DNA of 39,325 nt, taken from contig SFLG01000019.1 of the NCBI GenBank assembly GCA_004553485.1, forward strand, positions 1 through 39,325, in the 5' to 3' direction. Source of the DNA: Bacteroidales bacterium (GTDB lineage: Bacteria; Bacteroidota; Bacteroidia; Bacteroidales; Muribaculaceae). Below, piece after piece: positions 1 through 15,964 of this stretch. Made by a program: the position numbers and the translations under genes. A model generated the notes under the pieces. The model saw only the letters and a program-made list of their open reading frames with translations, did no database searches and was not told the origin of the DNA. Every line of letters begins with the position of its first letter. The first letter of the stretch is position 1.

Positions 1-4258
<4,258 letters not shown>

Positions 4259-4323
4259 ATTTTGTGTTCTGTGTCTTTTGCTGATTACTGGGAGGAGAAG
4301 AGGAAAATATCTGTAAAGCCGCT

Positions 4324-4351
4324 GGCTCCGGCAGTCGATGCCGCCGGAGCC
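4324..4351 (-). promoter_or_regulatory. GC-rich hairpin in rpoB-rpoC spacer
   Basis: A perfect 9-bp inverted repeat (GGCTCCGGC / GCCGGAGCC) with a 10-nt loop lies just after the rpoB stop. No T-run follows on the minus strand, so it is unlikely to terminate transcription. An mRNA processing or stability hairpin between the two subunit genes is the more natural reading, but this is inference. Confidence 0.4.
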
Positions 4352-4366
4352 GGGGCCGTAGTGCGT

Positions 4367-8179
<3,813 letters not shown>

Positions 8180-8401
8180 CTATTGTAATTAAAGGTGTGT
8201 GTGGGAGGGAGAGAGAATGCGGTTTGGTTGGTTATGCGGCGACGGTGGCTGTTGTGCCGTGCCGTTTGTGTGCGTCGCCCCCGGTCGCTTTGCCGTTGGC
8301 CGCTTCGGACGCACGATATGTCGCCGTTAGCCTGTAATGACTTTTAATGACGCACTGCCTGAAAAGGCTCCTGCCAAAGGGTAAGAGAGGAGGGGGTTAC
8401 C

Positions 8402-8427
8402 GTTATCGCTCGGGCTCGACCGAAAAC
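8402..8427. repeat. degenerate copy of 26-bp palindrome
   Basis: The 26 bases match the perfect palindrome at 25458-25483 and 32290-32315 at 23 positions by my count. The shared short flanks ACC (left) and AGT (right, as at 25484) also match. It lies within the rpoB leader. The three substitutions break the exact symmetry, so it looks like an old, decayed copy of the same element. Confidence 0.55.
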
Positions 8428-8491
8428 AGTGCCGGACAGGCGTCACGTCACGTTGACTGCGAAAAGTCAGGTTGGCTGTGAGAAATGGCAC

Positions 8492-8529
8492 AAAAGGTTA
8501 AGAAAGACCCTTTACGGGCTTTCTTAACC
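8492..8529 (-). terminator. terminator/attenuator after rplL
   Basis: On the minus strand GGTTAAGAAAG pairs perfectly with CTTTCTTAACC. The stem continues with CCC/GGG across one bulged base around a 5-nt loop, and TTTT follows at once. It starts 25 bp past the rplL stop. Its place between ribosomal-protein genes and rpoB parallels the partial terminator of the E. coli rplL-rpoB junction, so partial read-through is the likely role. Confidence 0.75.
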
Positions 8530-8553
8530 TATTAACCTGAGTATCAGGCGTTA

Positions 8554-8928
8554 TTACTTCAGCTCGACCTCGGCGCCGGCCTCTTCGAGCTCCTTCTTCA
8601 GGTTCTCGGCCTCTGCCTTGGGCAGACCTTCCTTGACTACGCCGGGAGCGTTGTCAACGAGTTCCTTAGCCTCTTTCAGGCCAAGACCGGTGAGTTCTTT
8701 AACCTTCTTGACAACCTGCAGCTTGGCTGCACCGGCTGACTTCAGGACTACGTCGAAGTTGGTCTTCTCCTCTTCGGCGGCACCACCGGCGGCGGGACCG
8801 GCGGCTACAGCTACAGCTGCGGCGGCGGGCTCGATGCCGTATTCCTCCTTGAGGATCTGAGCGAGTTCGTTTACTTCTTTAACTGAGAGGTTTACGAGTT
8901 GTTCTGCAAAAGCTTTTAAATCTGCCAT
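8554..8928 (-). CDS. rplL: 50S ribosomal protein L7/L12
   Basis: This is the 124-residue stalk protein of the large ribosomal subunit, which recruits translation GTPases. It shows the classic layout: an N-terminal dimerisation segment (MADLKAFAEQLVNLSVKEVNELAQ), an Ala/Gly-rich hinge at about residues 37-52, and the C-terminal factor-binding domain with FDVVLKSAGAAKLQVVKKVK and LGLKEAKELVD. The length is normal. It follows rplJ by 172 bp and precedes rpoB. The hairpin after it probably lets ribosomal protein and polymerase output be set apart. Confidence 0.98.
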   Translation of the reverse strand: MADLKAFAEQLVNLSVKEVNELAQILKEEYGIEPAAAAVAVAAGPAAGGAAEEEKTNFDVVLKSAGAAKLQVVKKVKELTGLGLKEAKELVDNAPGVVKEGLPKAEAENLKKELEEAGAEVELK

Positions 8929-9078
8929 TGTAGTAAGTATTTATTTGTTTTTGTTTTTTGCTTTATTTGATTAATCCATCCCTTGCCTGTATTGAGCGGG
9001 ATGCTTCCTTATCGGGGAGGTCTCTTGCTTGTTCAGGATGCCCGTCCGTACCGCCTGTGCCCATATCGGCACCACGCG

Positions 9079-9092
9079 GCCCGCTTGCGGGC
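9079..9092 (-). promoter_or_regulatory. short GC hairpin after rplJ
   Basis: A perfect GCCCGC-TT-GCGGGC inverted repeat starts 9 bp past the rplJ stop, inside the 172-bp rplJ-rplL spacer. There is no T-run, so a processing or 3'-end stability role is more likely than termination. Nothing else recognisable is seen in the spacer. Confidence 0.35.
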
Positions 9093-9100
9093 GGAATGAA

Positions 9101-9625
9101 TCAGTCTTCCTTCTTCGACAGGGTTTCGAGGATGCCGTGGAGCTTGGTAGCACCCGACTGGAGGGCGCTGACAACGTTCTTGGCCGGCGACTGCAGCAGA
9201 GCCACAACATCGGCGATGAGTTCGTTCTTGCTCTTGATGGCTGCCAGTGCGTCGAGCTGGTCGGCGCCGACATATACGGTCTCTTCAACGTATGCTGCCT
9301 TCAGTGCGGGAAGGGTGTCGCCCTTCTTGACGAAGTCCTTGAGCAGCTTTGCGGGTGCGTTGCCTACGTTGGTGCACATCAGCGAGGTCGAGCCGTGCAG
9401 GGTGCCGTAGAGCTCGCTGAAATCGCCTTCCATGCCTTCGAGCACGTGCTTGAGCAGCGAGTTCTTCACTACCAGCAGCTTGATGTCGGCCTTGAAGCAG
9501 GCACGACGCAGTTCGGAGGTGTGCTCGGCATCGAGTCCGGCGGTCTCTACAAGGTAGAAGCCGTTGTACTCGCCGATGGTTTTGGCGATCTTTTCGATTA
9601 CTAAGCCTTTATCTTCTTTTTTCAT
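9101..9625 (-). CDS. rplJ: 50S ribosomal protein L10
   Basis: L10 is the base of the ribosomal stalk; it binds 23S rRNA through its N-terminal domain and L7/L12 dimers through C-terminal helices. The product is 174 residues (MKKEDKGLVIEKIAKTIGEYNGFYLVETAGL), typical of Bacteroidetes. The L10 pattern of ELRRACFKADIKLLVVKNSLLKHVL in two blocks is clear. It sits only 23 bp after rplA, so there is no room for the long L10-binding leader seen in E. coli. If it is autoregulated, the target must lie elsewhere in the transcript. Confidence 0.97.
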   Translation of the reverse strand: MKKEDKGLVIEKIAKTIGEYNGFYLVETAGLDAEHTSELRRACFKADIKLLVVKNSLLKHVLEGMEGDFSELYGTLHGSTSLMCTNVGNAPAKLLKDFVKKGDTLPALKAAYVEETVYVGADQLDALAAIKSKNELIADVVALLQSPAKNVVSALQSGATKLHGILETLSKKED

Positions 9626-9648
9626 TGTATTCAGTGTTTTTAAGAGGA

Positions 9649-10344
9649 TTAAGCGTCGACTGACTTGGTGTCAATCTTTACGCCCGGGCTCATGGTTGTC
9701 GAAAGGTAAATGCTCTTGAGGTAGGTACCCTTGGCGGTGGCGGGCTTGAGCTTGATGAGGGTGTTGACAAACTCGCGGGCGTTGTCACGGATCTGGTCGG
9801 CGGTGAAGCTTACCTTGCCGATCGAGCTGTGAACGATGCCGTTCTTGTCGACCTTGAAGTCGATTTTGCCCTTCTTGACCTCCTCGACGGCCTTGGCCAC
9901 ATCGGGAGTTACTGTGCCGCTCTTGGGGTTAGGCATCAGGCCGCGGGGACCGAGGATACGGCCCAGGGCACCGATTTTGCCCATTATCTGGGGCTGGGTG
10001 ATGATGACGTCGATGTCGGTCCAGCCGCCTTTGATCTTGTTGATGTATTCGTCGAGACCTACATAGTCAGCTCCGGCAGCCTTGGCTGCTTCTTCCTGGT
10101 CGGGATTGCAGAGCACCAGCACGCGAACTACCTTACCTGTGCCGTGGGGCAGGGTAACGACGCCGCGAACCATCTGGTTGGCCTTGCGGGGGTCAACGCC
10201 CAGACGAACGTCGATGTCAATCGAAGCGTCGAACTTGGCGTAGTTGACGTCCTTTACCTTAGCTGCTCCCTCACCGATGGAGTATGCCTTCCCTGCTTCA
10301 ATCTTCGACAAAGCAATCTTCTGGTTTTTTGTAAGTTTAGCCAT
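9649..10344 (-). CDS. rplA: 50S ribosomal protein L1
   Basis: This is L1, the mobile side protuberance of the large subunit, 231 residues. The start MAKLTKNQKIALSKIEAGKAYSIGEG is followed by the family signature GRILGPRGLMPNPKSGTVT in the second domain. It is 14 bp downstream of rplK, the usual rplK-rplA pair. L1 is a translational repressor of this pair in many bacteria; a candidate leader hairpin is present upstream of rplK. Confidence 0.98.
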   Translation of the reverse strand: MAKLTKNQKIALSKIEAGKAYSIGEGAAKVKDVNYAKFDASIDIDVRLGVDPRKANQMVRGVVTLPHGTGKVVRVLVLCNPDQEEAAKAAGADYVGLDEYINKIKGGWTDIDVIITQPQIMGKIGALGRILGPRGLMPNPKSGTVTPDVAKAVEEVKKGKIDFKVDKNGIVHSSIGKVSFTADQIRDNAREFVNTLIKLKPATAKGTYLKSIYLSTTMSPGVKIDTKSVDA

Positions 10345-10358
10345 TGCGATCGATTTTA

Positions 10359-10802
10359 TTAGTTATTTGCGGGGAATTCGCCGGTGACTGTTATACCCAT
10401 GCTACGTGCCGTGCCGGCAACCATACGCATGGCCGACTCTACTGTGAAGCAGTTAAGGTCGGGCATCTTGTCGTTTGCAATCTCTTTGACCTGGTCCCAG
10501 GTGACGGTGGCAACCTTTTTGCGGTTAGGCTGTGCCGAGCCGCTCTTTACCTTGGTTACCTCCTTCAGCTGCACTGCTACGGGCGGAGTCTTGACTATGA
10601 AGTCAAAGCTCTTGTCGGTGTAGTAGGTGATAACTACGGGAAGAACCTTACCGGCCTTGTCCTGGGTGCGGGCATTGAATTGCTTGCAAAACTCCATGAT
10701 GTTGATGCCCTTCGAACCCAGAGCGGGACCTACGGGAGGCGACGGGTTGGCCGCACCGCCTTTGATTTGCAGTTTAATCTGTCCAGCAATTTCTTTAGCC
10801 AT
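10359..10802 (-). CDS. rplK: 50S ribosomal protein L11
   Basis: L11 is part of the GTPase-associated centre, binding 23S rRNA and the site of thiostrepton action. I take the ATG at 10802 (MAKEIAGQIKLQIKGGAANP), giving 147 residues, the standard length. An in-frame ATG 51 bp upstream would add a 17-residue His/Ser-rich tail (MRLHSHSHF) with no family support. The hallmark PPVGPALGSKGINIMEFCK and the C-terminal rRNA-binding half are complete. It begins the rplKA pair after nusG. Confidence 0.96.
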   Translation of the reverse strand: MAKEIAGQIKLQIKGGAANPSPPVGPALGSKGINIMEFCKQFNARTQDKAGKVLPVVITYYTDKSFDFIVKTPPVAVQLKEVTKVKSGSAQPNRKKVATVTWDQVKEIANDKMPDLNCFTVESAMRMVAGTARSMGITVTGEFPANN

Positions 10803-10864
10803 TGTGTTTAAACTTAATTGTGTAATAAAATGCGAATGTGAGTGCAAGCGCACATATCACCGCC

Positions 10865-10904
10865 GCTCCTGCTGACGGGGGACCGTAACATCTCCCACAG
10901 GAGC
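10865..10904 (-). promoter_or_regulatory. candidate L1-binding leader hairpin upstream of rplK
   Basis: The 122-bp nusG-rplK spacer holds a perfect 7-bp stem, GCTCCTG/CAGGAGC on the minus strand. It encloses GTGGGAG, GATG and a small ACGG/CCGT hairpin. L1 operators mimic the 23S rRNA L1 site with unpaired GGGA- and GAUG-like elements, and the gene order (leader then rplKA) fits feedback by L1. The match is from memory of the motif, not a covariance search. Confidence 0.35.
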
Positions 10905-10924
10905 CGCGCCGATGTGTTGGCGGC

Positions 10925-11476
10925 TTACTCTCGCTCTACCTGCGAATTGTCAAGCTCCATCGGGGTTTTACGCCCGAAAATCTTGACGCTGACCTTAAGC
11001 TTCTTCTTTTCAGGGAAGACCTCTTCGACCACGGCCGAGAAGCCGTTGAACGCGCCGTCGATGACCTTGACGGTCTCGCCGACAACGTAGTCGTTGACGC
11101 CTTCTTCGGTGGCATCGGCAAAGCTGTCGGCAACGCCCAGCATACGCATCACCTCGCTTTCGCGAAGGCGCTCGGGTGCCGAGCCCTTCTCACGTCCGCG
11201 AAGAAAGTCGATGACGTTGGTGGTGTTGCTCAGGTCCTGGATGACCCTGCCGTTGAGATTGCAGTCTACAAAGACGTAACCCGAGTACAGGTTGCGCTCC
11301 TTGACCACCTTCTTGCCGTTGCGCACGGTCAGTACCTTCTCGGTAGGTATCAGCACCTGAAAAACGTCGTTGCCCAGGTCGGTGTTCTGGCATAATGCGT
11401 CCAGTGTCTCCTTTACCTTGGCCTCTTTGCCGGAGATGGCACGAAGCACGTACCACCCTCTCTGTTGTTCTGACAT
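10925..11476 (-). CDS. nusG: transcription termination/antitermination protein NusG
   Basis: NusG binds the RNA polymerase clamp and couples it to Rho or the ribosome. It is 183 residues. The N-terminal NGN domain (GWYVLRAISGKEAKVKETL ... LYSGYVFVDCNL) covers about residues 6-115. A KOW domain (VVGETVKVIDGAFNGFSAVVEEV) fills the C-terminus. It lies 34 bp after secE, the near-universal secE-nusG pair, and leads into rplK. Confidence 0.97.
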   Translation of the reverse strand: MSEQQRGWYVLRAISGKEAKVKETLDALCQNTDLGNDVFQVLIPTEKVLTVRNGKKVVKERNLYSGYVFVDCNLNGRVIQDLSNTTNVIDFLRGREKGSAPERLRESEVMRMLGVADSFADATEEGVNDYVVGETVKVIDGAFNGFSAVVEEVFPEKKKLKVSVKIFGRKTPMELDNSQVERE

Positions 11477-11510
11477 TGTTACCTAACTTTTAAAGGGTTC
11501 TGACCATCGC

Positions 11511-11714
11511 TTACTTACCGCCGAAACTGTAGATGAGGTGCATGAGGTTGTCGACAATCTGGTCCATGGCAAATATAATCAGTGCGATTATGACGGAAGC
11601 AACCATGACTATCATCGCCGACTTCAGCAGCTGTTTCTTGGTAGGCCAAGAAGTCTTATAACGCAGTTCGTCATAAGACTCCTCGATATTCGTAATCAGT
11701 TTTAATTTTTTCAT
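11511..11714 (-). CDS. secE: preprotein translocase subunit SecE
   Basis: This is the small essential subunit of the SecYEG channel, 67 residues in the short one-helix form. A basic/amphipathic N-terminus (SYDELRYKTSWPTKKQLLKS) is followed by a single hydrophobic helix (AMIVMVASVIIALIIFAM). The conserved SecE motif W-P-T is present. It starts 16 bp after tRNA-Trp and is followed by nusG. Confidence 0.95.
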   Translation of the reverse strand: MKKLKLITNIEESYDELRYKTSWPTKKQLLKSAMIVMVASVIIALIIFAMDQIVDNLMHLIYSFGGK

Positions 11715-11730
11715 CTTATGTATTTTTTTG

Positions 11731-11803
11731 CACGGGAAGAAAGACTCGAACTCTCGACACCCGGTTTTGGAGACCGGTGCTCTACCAACTGAGCTATTCC
11801 CGT
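11731..11803 (-). tRNA. tRNA-Trp (CCA)
   Basis: A complete cloverleaf is present: acceptor ACGGGAA/TTCCCGT, D-arm AGCTCAGTTGGTAGAGC, anticodon loop CTCCAAA giving CCA, T-arm with GTTCGAGTC, discriminator G. The 3' CCA is not encoded. It sits directly 5' of secE, so it may be cut from the secE-nusG transcript. Confidence 0.96.
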
Positions 11804-11808
11804 ATTTT

Positions 11809-11857
11809 AAAAACCGGCCGCGGCCTGTGGCTCGCGCCAGTGGCGCGGCCGGTTTTT
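11809..11857. terminator. terminator between tuf and tRNA-Trp
   Basis: A perfect 14-bp inverted repeat (AAAAACCGGCCGCG / CGCGGCCGGTTTTT) has an additional GCGCC/GGCGC stem inside. The minus-strand RNA ends in UUUUU, making it an intrinsic terminator for tuf. The plus strand also has a T8 run, so it is structurally bidirectional. No promoter is visible between it and tRNA-Trp. Confidence 0.85.
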
Positions 11858-11883
11858 TTTATCGATAATCCTTGTGGAGGGTA

Positions 11884-13068
<1,185 letters not shown>

Positions 13069-13110
13069 AACTGGTATCTTTAATTTTGATTAATGATTTG
13101 GCGTTTTATC

Positions 13111-13154
13111 AAAAAGACGCCTGCGGCGAATGCCGTGCATGCCGTCGGCGTCTT
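13111..13154 (-). terminator. attenuator-like hairpin between tRNA-Thr and tuf
   Basis: On the minus strand AAGACGCC pairs with GGCGTCTT across a 25-nt GC-rich loop that can fold further, and the RNA then reads UUUUU. It lies in the 181-bp leader between tRNA-Thr(GGU) and tuf. It may end part of the tRNA transcription or dampen tuf. The remainder of the leader shows no promoter that I can recognise. Confidence 0.5.
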
Positions 13155-13249
13155 GTTTATGTCGCTAACTTTTTTCCAAACCGACGCCTCGATAATGACC
13201 GAGCACTATCGGGGCTGTCAACCGGGTAGCCGGTGCCTGGAAATCGTTG

Positions 13250-13321
<72 letters not shown>

Positions 13322-13327
13322 AAAAAT

Positions 13328-13403
13328 TGGAGCGGAAGACGAGGCTCAAACTCGCGACCCTCAGCTTGGAAGGCTGATGCTCTATCAACTGAGCTACTTC
13401 CGC
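13328..13403 (-). tRNA. tRNA-Gly (UCC), CCA encoded
   Basis: Acceptor GCGGAAG/CTTCCGC is fully paired, and the anticodon loop CTTCCAA gives TCC. Discriminator T is followed by an encoded CCA at 13330-13328, unlike the other tRNAs of this cluster. It lies 6 bp upstream of tRNA-Thr(GGU). Confidence 0.96.
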
Positions 13404-13476
13404 ATGTCGCCTCCGGGCTTTCGCGCCGTCGGGCGGGCCGCGTCGCCGTGTGGCTTCCGCGTCAGCTTGCGCTGTG

Positions 13477-13559
13477 TGGGCGAAGATGGATTCGAACCAC
13501 CGAAGGTATAAACCAGCAGATTTACAGTCTGCCCCATTTGGCCACTCTGGTATTCGCCC
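13477..13559 (-). tRNA. tRNA-Tyr (GUA)
   Basis: This is a class II tRNA with a long variable arm, 83 nt. The acceptor is GGGCGAA/TTCGCCC, the anticodon loop contains GTA within CAGACTGTAAATCTG, and the T-arm is GGTGG-TTCGAAT-CCATC. The discriminator is A and CCA is not encoded. It is the second tRNA of the tuf-linked cluster. Confidence 0.96.
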
Positions 13560-13592
13560 GATATATCTGTGAAAGATATAGCCTTAATTTTG

Positions 13593-13666
13593 AGCCTCTT
13601 GTCGGATTCGAACCAACGACCCCGAGATTACAAATCACGTGCTCTGGCCAACTGAGCTAAAGAGGC
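13593..13666 (-). tRNA. tRNA-Thr (UGU)
   Basis: Acceptor GCCTCTT/AAGAGGC is fully paired, the anticodon loop is TTTGTAA (TGT), and the T-loop is TTCGAAT. The discriminator is T and CCA is not encoded. The anticodon stem CGTGA/TCTCG has one T-T opposition. It is the first gene of the tRNA-tuf transcript, about 65 nt from the predicted start site. Confidence 0.94.
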
Positions 13667-13739
13667 AAATGTCAAACTCCTATCGCAACACGGCGGCGTC
13701 TGCAGCGGTGCAGAGCCCGTTGGCTCGTGTTTGCGGTTG

Positions 13740-13770
13740 CAAAGATAGCACCTTTTTTTGAACCAGCAAA
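13740..13770 (-). promoter_or_regulatory. Bacteroidetes-type promoter for tRNA-tuf operon
   Basis: On the minus strand TTTG (13770-13767), a 19-nt spacer and TATCTTTG (13747-13740) match the Bacteroidetes consensus TTTG-N19..21-TAnnTTTG exactly. The predicted start is near 13733. An A/T-rich tract lies upstream, suiting a stable-RNA promoter. Confidence 0.88.
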
Positions 13771-13910
13771 GAATTCTCCAAAAAAATCCTTCTTTTTTCA
13801 TCATTTTTTACTCCTGCCCAAAACTTTTTGCCTTTTTACACATTAATATATAGTTGGACTGTGCGAAAATCTCGCCCCGGCATGTGCAAAAAGGCGTCGG
13901 CGGCCCATTT

Positions 13911-13942
13911 TTTGGCACTTCGCCCATTATTCCGTAATTTTG
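13911..13942 (+). promoter_or_regulatory. Bacteroidetes-type promoter for Xaa-Pro aminopeptidase
   Basis: TTTG (13911-13914), a 20-nt spacer and TAATTTTG (13935-13942) match the consensus. The predicted start is near 13949, giving a leader of about 80 nt. Confidence 0.82.
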
Positions 13943-14028
13943 CCGATGCCGGGGGACTCCTCCGCCCTCTCCGGCCCGTCACCTCTCAACTTCGACTTAA
14001 CACATAACCCTCCTCACATAACTCGCAC

Positions 14029-15819
14029 ATGACTTCAAAAACTCCCTCCCGCCTCAAAGAACTGCGGCAGCTGATGGCCGCCGACAGCATCGACGCCGTG
14101 ATAATTCCGCAGACCGACCCGCACCAGAGCGAGTACGTCGCCCGCCACTGGAAGGTACGCGAGTACTTCTCGGGCTTCAACGGCTCGGCCGGCACGCTGG
14201 TGGTGACAGCCACCCAGGCCCTGCTGTGGACCGACTCGCGCTACTTCATCCAGGCCGCCCGTCAGCTCGACGGCACGGGCATTACGCTGATGAAGGAGGG
14301 CCTTGACGACACCCCCGACATCGAGCAGTGGCTCACCGACAGCCTCCCCGCCGGCGCCACGGTGGGCATCGACGGCATGGTGTACAGCGCCACGGCGACG
14401 GCACGCCTCATCGAGGCCCTCGAGCCCGCCGGCATCAACGTCGTCATCGACTTCGACCCCGCGCGCGTATGGGCCGACCGCCCCGCCCTGCCCCAGTGCA
14501 AGGCCTTTGTCCACGACATACGTCACGCCGGCGAGGACGCACGCACAAAAATCGAGGGCGTGCTGTGCCGCGCAGGCCAAAAACGCGCCTCGGCGGTCTT
14601 CATCTCGGCCCTCGACGAGATAGCATGGATACTCAATATCCGCAGCAACGACGTGCACTACAACCCCGTGGCCACGGCCTTCCTATACCTCAGCGACAAA
14701 GGGTCGACGCTGTTCATCGACCCGGCCAAGCTCACCGACGAGGTGACGGCGCACCTGTCGGCACACGGCGTGGCGACGGCACCCTACGACTCGGTGCTCG
14801 ACTTCGCCGCCGCCCTCCCCGCCGACGCCACCGTCCTTGTCGAACCCGCACGCAACGCCGTGGCGCTGGTGAACGCCTTGGGTGACCGCGCCATCGTGGC
14901 CAACTCGCCCGTCGCCGTGGCCAAGGCCGTCAAGAACGACGTGCAGCTCAGCGGAGTACGCGCCGCTATGGCCCGTGACGGCGTGGCGCTGGTGCGCAGC
15001 CTCATCGAAATTCAGCGCCGTGCCGCCGGCGAGGGCGAACCCCTCACCGAGACAGGCGTGTGCGAGATTCTCTACCGCAACCGCAAGGCCATGCCGCTGT
15101 TCTTTGACGAGTCGTTCGGCACCATCGCCGGCTACGGCCCCCACGGCGCCATCGTCCACTACGAGCCCACGGCCGAGAGTGACGTGGCCGTGCGCAACGG
15201 CAACCTGTTGCTCATCGACTCGGGCGCGCAGTACCTCGACGGCACCACCGACATCACGCGCACCATCTCGCTGGGCACGCCCACGCCGCAGCAGCGCACC
15301 GACTTCACCCTGGTGATGAAGGGTCACATCGCCCTTGCCTCGGCCATCTTCCCCACGGGTACCACGGGCACGCAGCTCGACGTGCTGGCACGTCAGTTCC
15401 TGTGGAAAAACGGCCTGAGCTACCTCCACGGCACGGGCCATGGCGTGGGCCACTTCCTCAACGTCCACGAGGGACCCCAGCGCATCTCCTTCGGTAGCTT
15501 CACCCAGCCCCTCGTCCCCGGCATGATCACCAGCAACGAGCCCGGTCTCTACCGCGAGGGCGTCCACGGCATCCGCTGCGAGAACCTCGTCCTCACCGTC
15601 AAGGCCATGGACACGGAGTTCGGCCACTTCCTCCGCTTCGAGACGCTTACCCTCTGCCCCTTCGACCTCGCCCTCTTCGACACATCGATAATGACCGACG
15701 AGGAGATAGCCTGGCTGAACGACTACCACACCCGCGTGCGCGACACACTCACGCCCCTGCTCGCCAACGACGAGGAGCGGCAGTGGCTCGCCGCCGCAAC
15801 GGCGCCGCTCAACGGATAA
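14029..15819 (+). CDS. Xaa-Pro aminopeptidase, M24B family
   Basis: This is a metallopeptidase that removes an N-terminal residue preceding proline. At 596 residues it has the three-domain form of eukaryotic XPNPEP1 (two creatinase-like N-terminal domains plus a pita-bread catalytic domain), longer than E. coli PepP. All five metal ligands are visible: D397 in LLIDSGAQY, D408 in GTTDITRT, H471 in GTGHGVGH, E504 in SNEPGLY and E518 in RCENLV. Their spacing matches the human enzyme to within one residue. There is no signal peptide, so it is cytosolic, probably acting in peptide recycling. It has its own promoter and is divergent from the tRNA-tuf operon. Confidence 0.95.
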   Translation: MTSKTPSRLKELRQLMAADSIDAVIIPQTDPHQSEYVARHWKVREYFSGFNGSAGTLVVTATQALLWTDSRYFIQAARQLDGTGITLMKEGLDDTPDIEQWLTDSLPAGATVGIDGMVYSATATARLIEALEPAGINVVIDFDPARVWADRPALPQCKAFVHDIRHAGEDARTKIEGVLCRAGQKRASAVFISALDEIAWILNIRSNDVHYNPVATAFLYLSDKGSTLFIDPAKLTDEVTAHLSAHGVATAPYDSVLDFAAALPADATVLVEPARNAVALVNALGDRAIVANSPVAVAKAVKNDVQLSGVRAAMARDGVALVRSLIEIQRRAAGEGEPLTETGVCEILYRNRKAMPLFFDESFGTIAGYGPHGAIVHYEPTAESDVAVRNGNLLLIDSGAQYLDGTTDITRTISLGTPTPQQRTDFTLVMKGHIALASAIFPTGTTGTQLDVLARQFLWKNGLSYLHGTGHGVGHFLNVHEGPQRISFGSFTQPLVPGMITSNEPGLYREGVHGIRCENLVLTVKAMDTEFGHFLRFETLTLCPFDLALFDTSIMTDEEIAWLNDYHTRVRDTLTPLLANDEERQWLAAATAPLNG

Positions 15820-15834
15820 CCCAGAGGCTATGGG

Positions 15835-15915
15835 TATCAGAGCAATCAGAGGTATCAGAGTTGTCAGGGCCTGCCGCCCATAACTCCCATAACTTCCATA
15901 GCTCCCGATTATCCC
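15835..15915. repeat. nonamer tandem array after the aminopeptidase gene
   Basis: Read in steps of nine from 15835, the sequence gives four units like TATCAGAGN (tatcagagc, aatcagagg, tatcagagt, tgtcagggc), a spacer unit, then four like ATAACTCCC (ataactccc, ataacttcc, atagctccc, gattatccc). The phase holds for 81 bp. It lies between the aminopeptidase stop and the next gene and is not coding in any supported frame. Confidence 0.65.
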
Positions 15916-15964
15916 ACCCCCATAAGTTAAACTTGCAAAACTCAAATCCAATTTATCACACAAT

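Larger units (their letters stand above)
8180..8553 (-). other. rplL-rpoB intergenic leader
   Basis: This is 374 bp without a credible gene. On the transcribed (minus) strand it holds, in order: an intrinsic-terminator-like hairpin right after rplL (8496-8529); a degenerate copy of the 26-bp palindrome (8402-8427); and a 7-bp perfect inverted repeat GTGCGTC/GACGCAC (8270-8276 with 8308-8314). No TTTG/TAnnTTTG promoter is visible, so rpoBC expression probably relies on read-through of the hairpin, or on a promoter I cannot recognise. Confidence 0.6.
13667..14028. other. divergent promoter region, tRNA-tuf cluster / aminopeptidase
   Basis: This 362-bp stretch has no gene. It contains one minus-strand promoter (13740-13770) and one plus-strand promoter (13911-13942). 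The A/T-rich stretch between them (13750-13860, with several A or T runs) could act as upstream-element DNA for the strong tRNA promoter. Confidence 0.7.
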
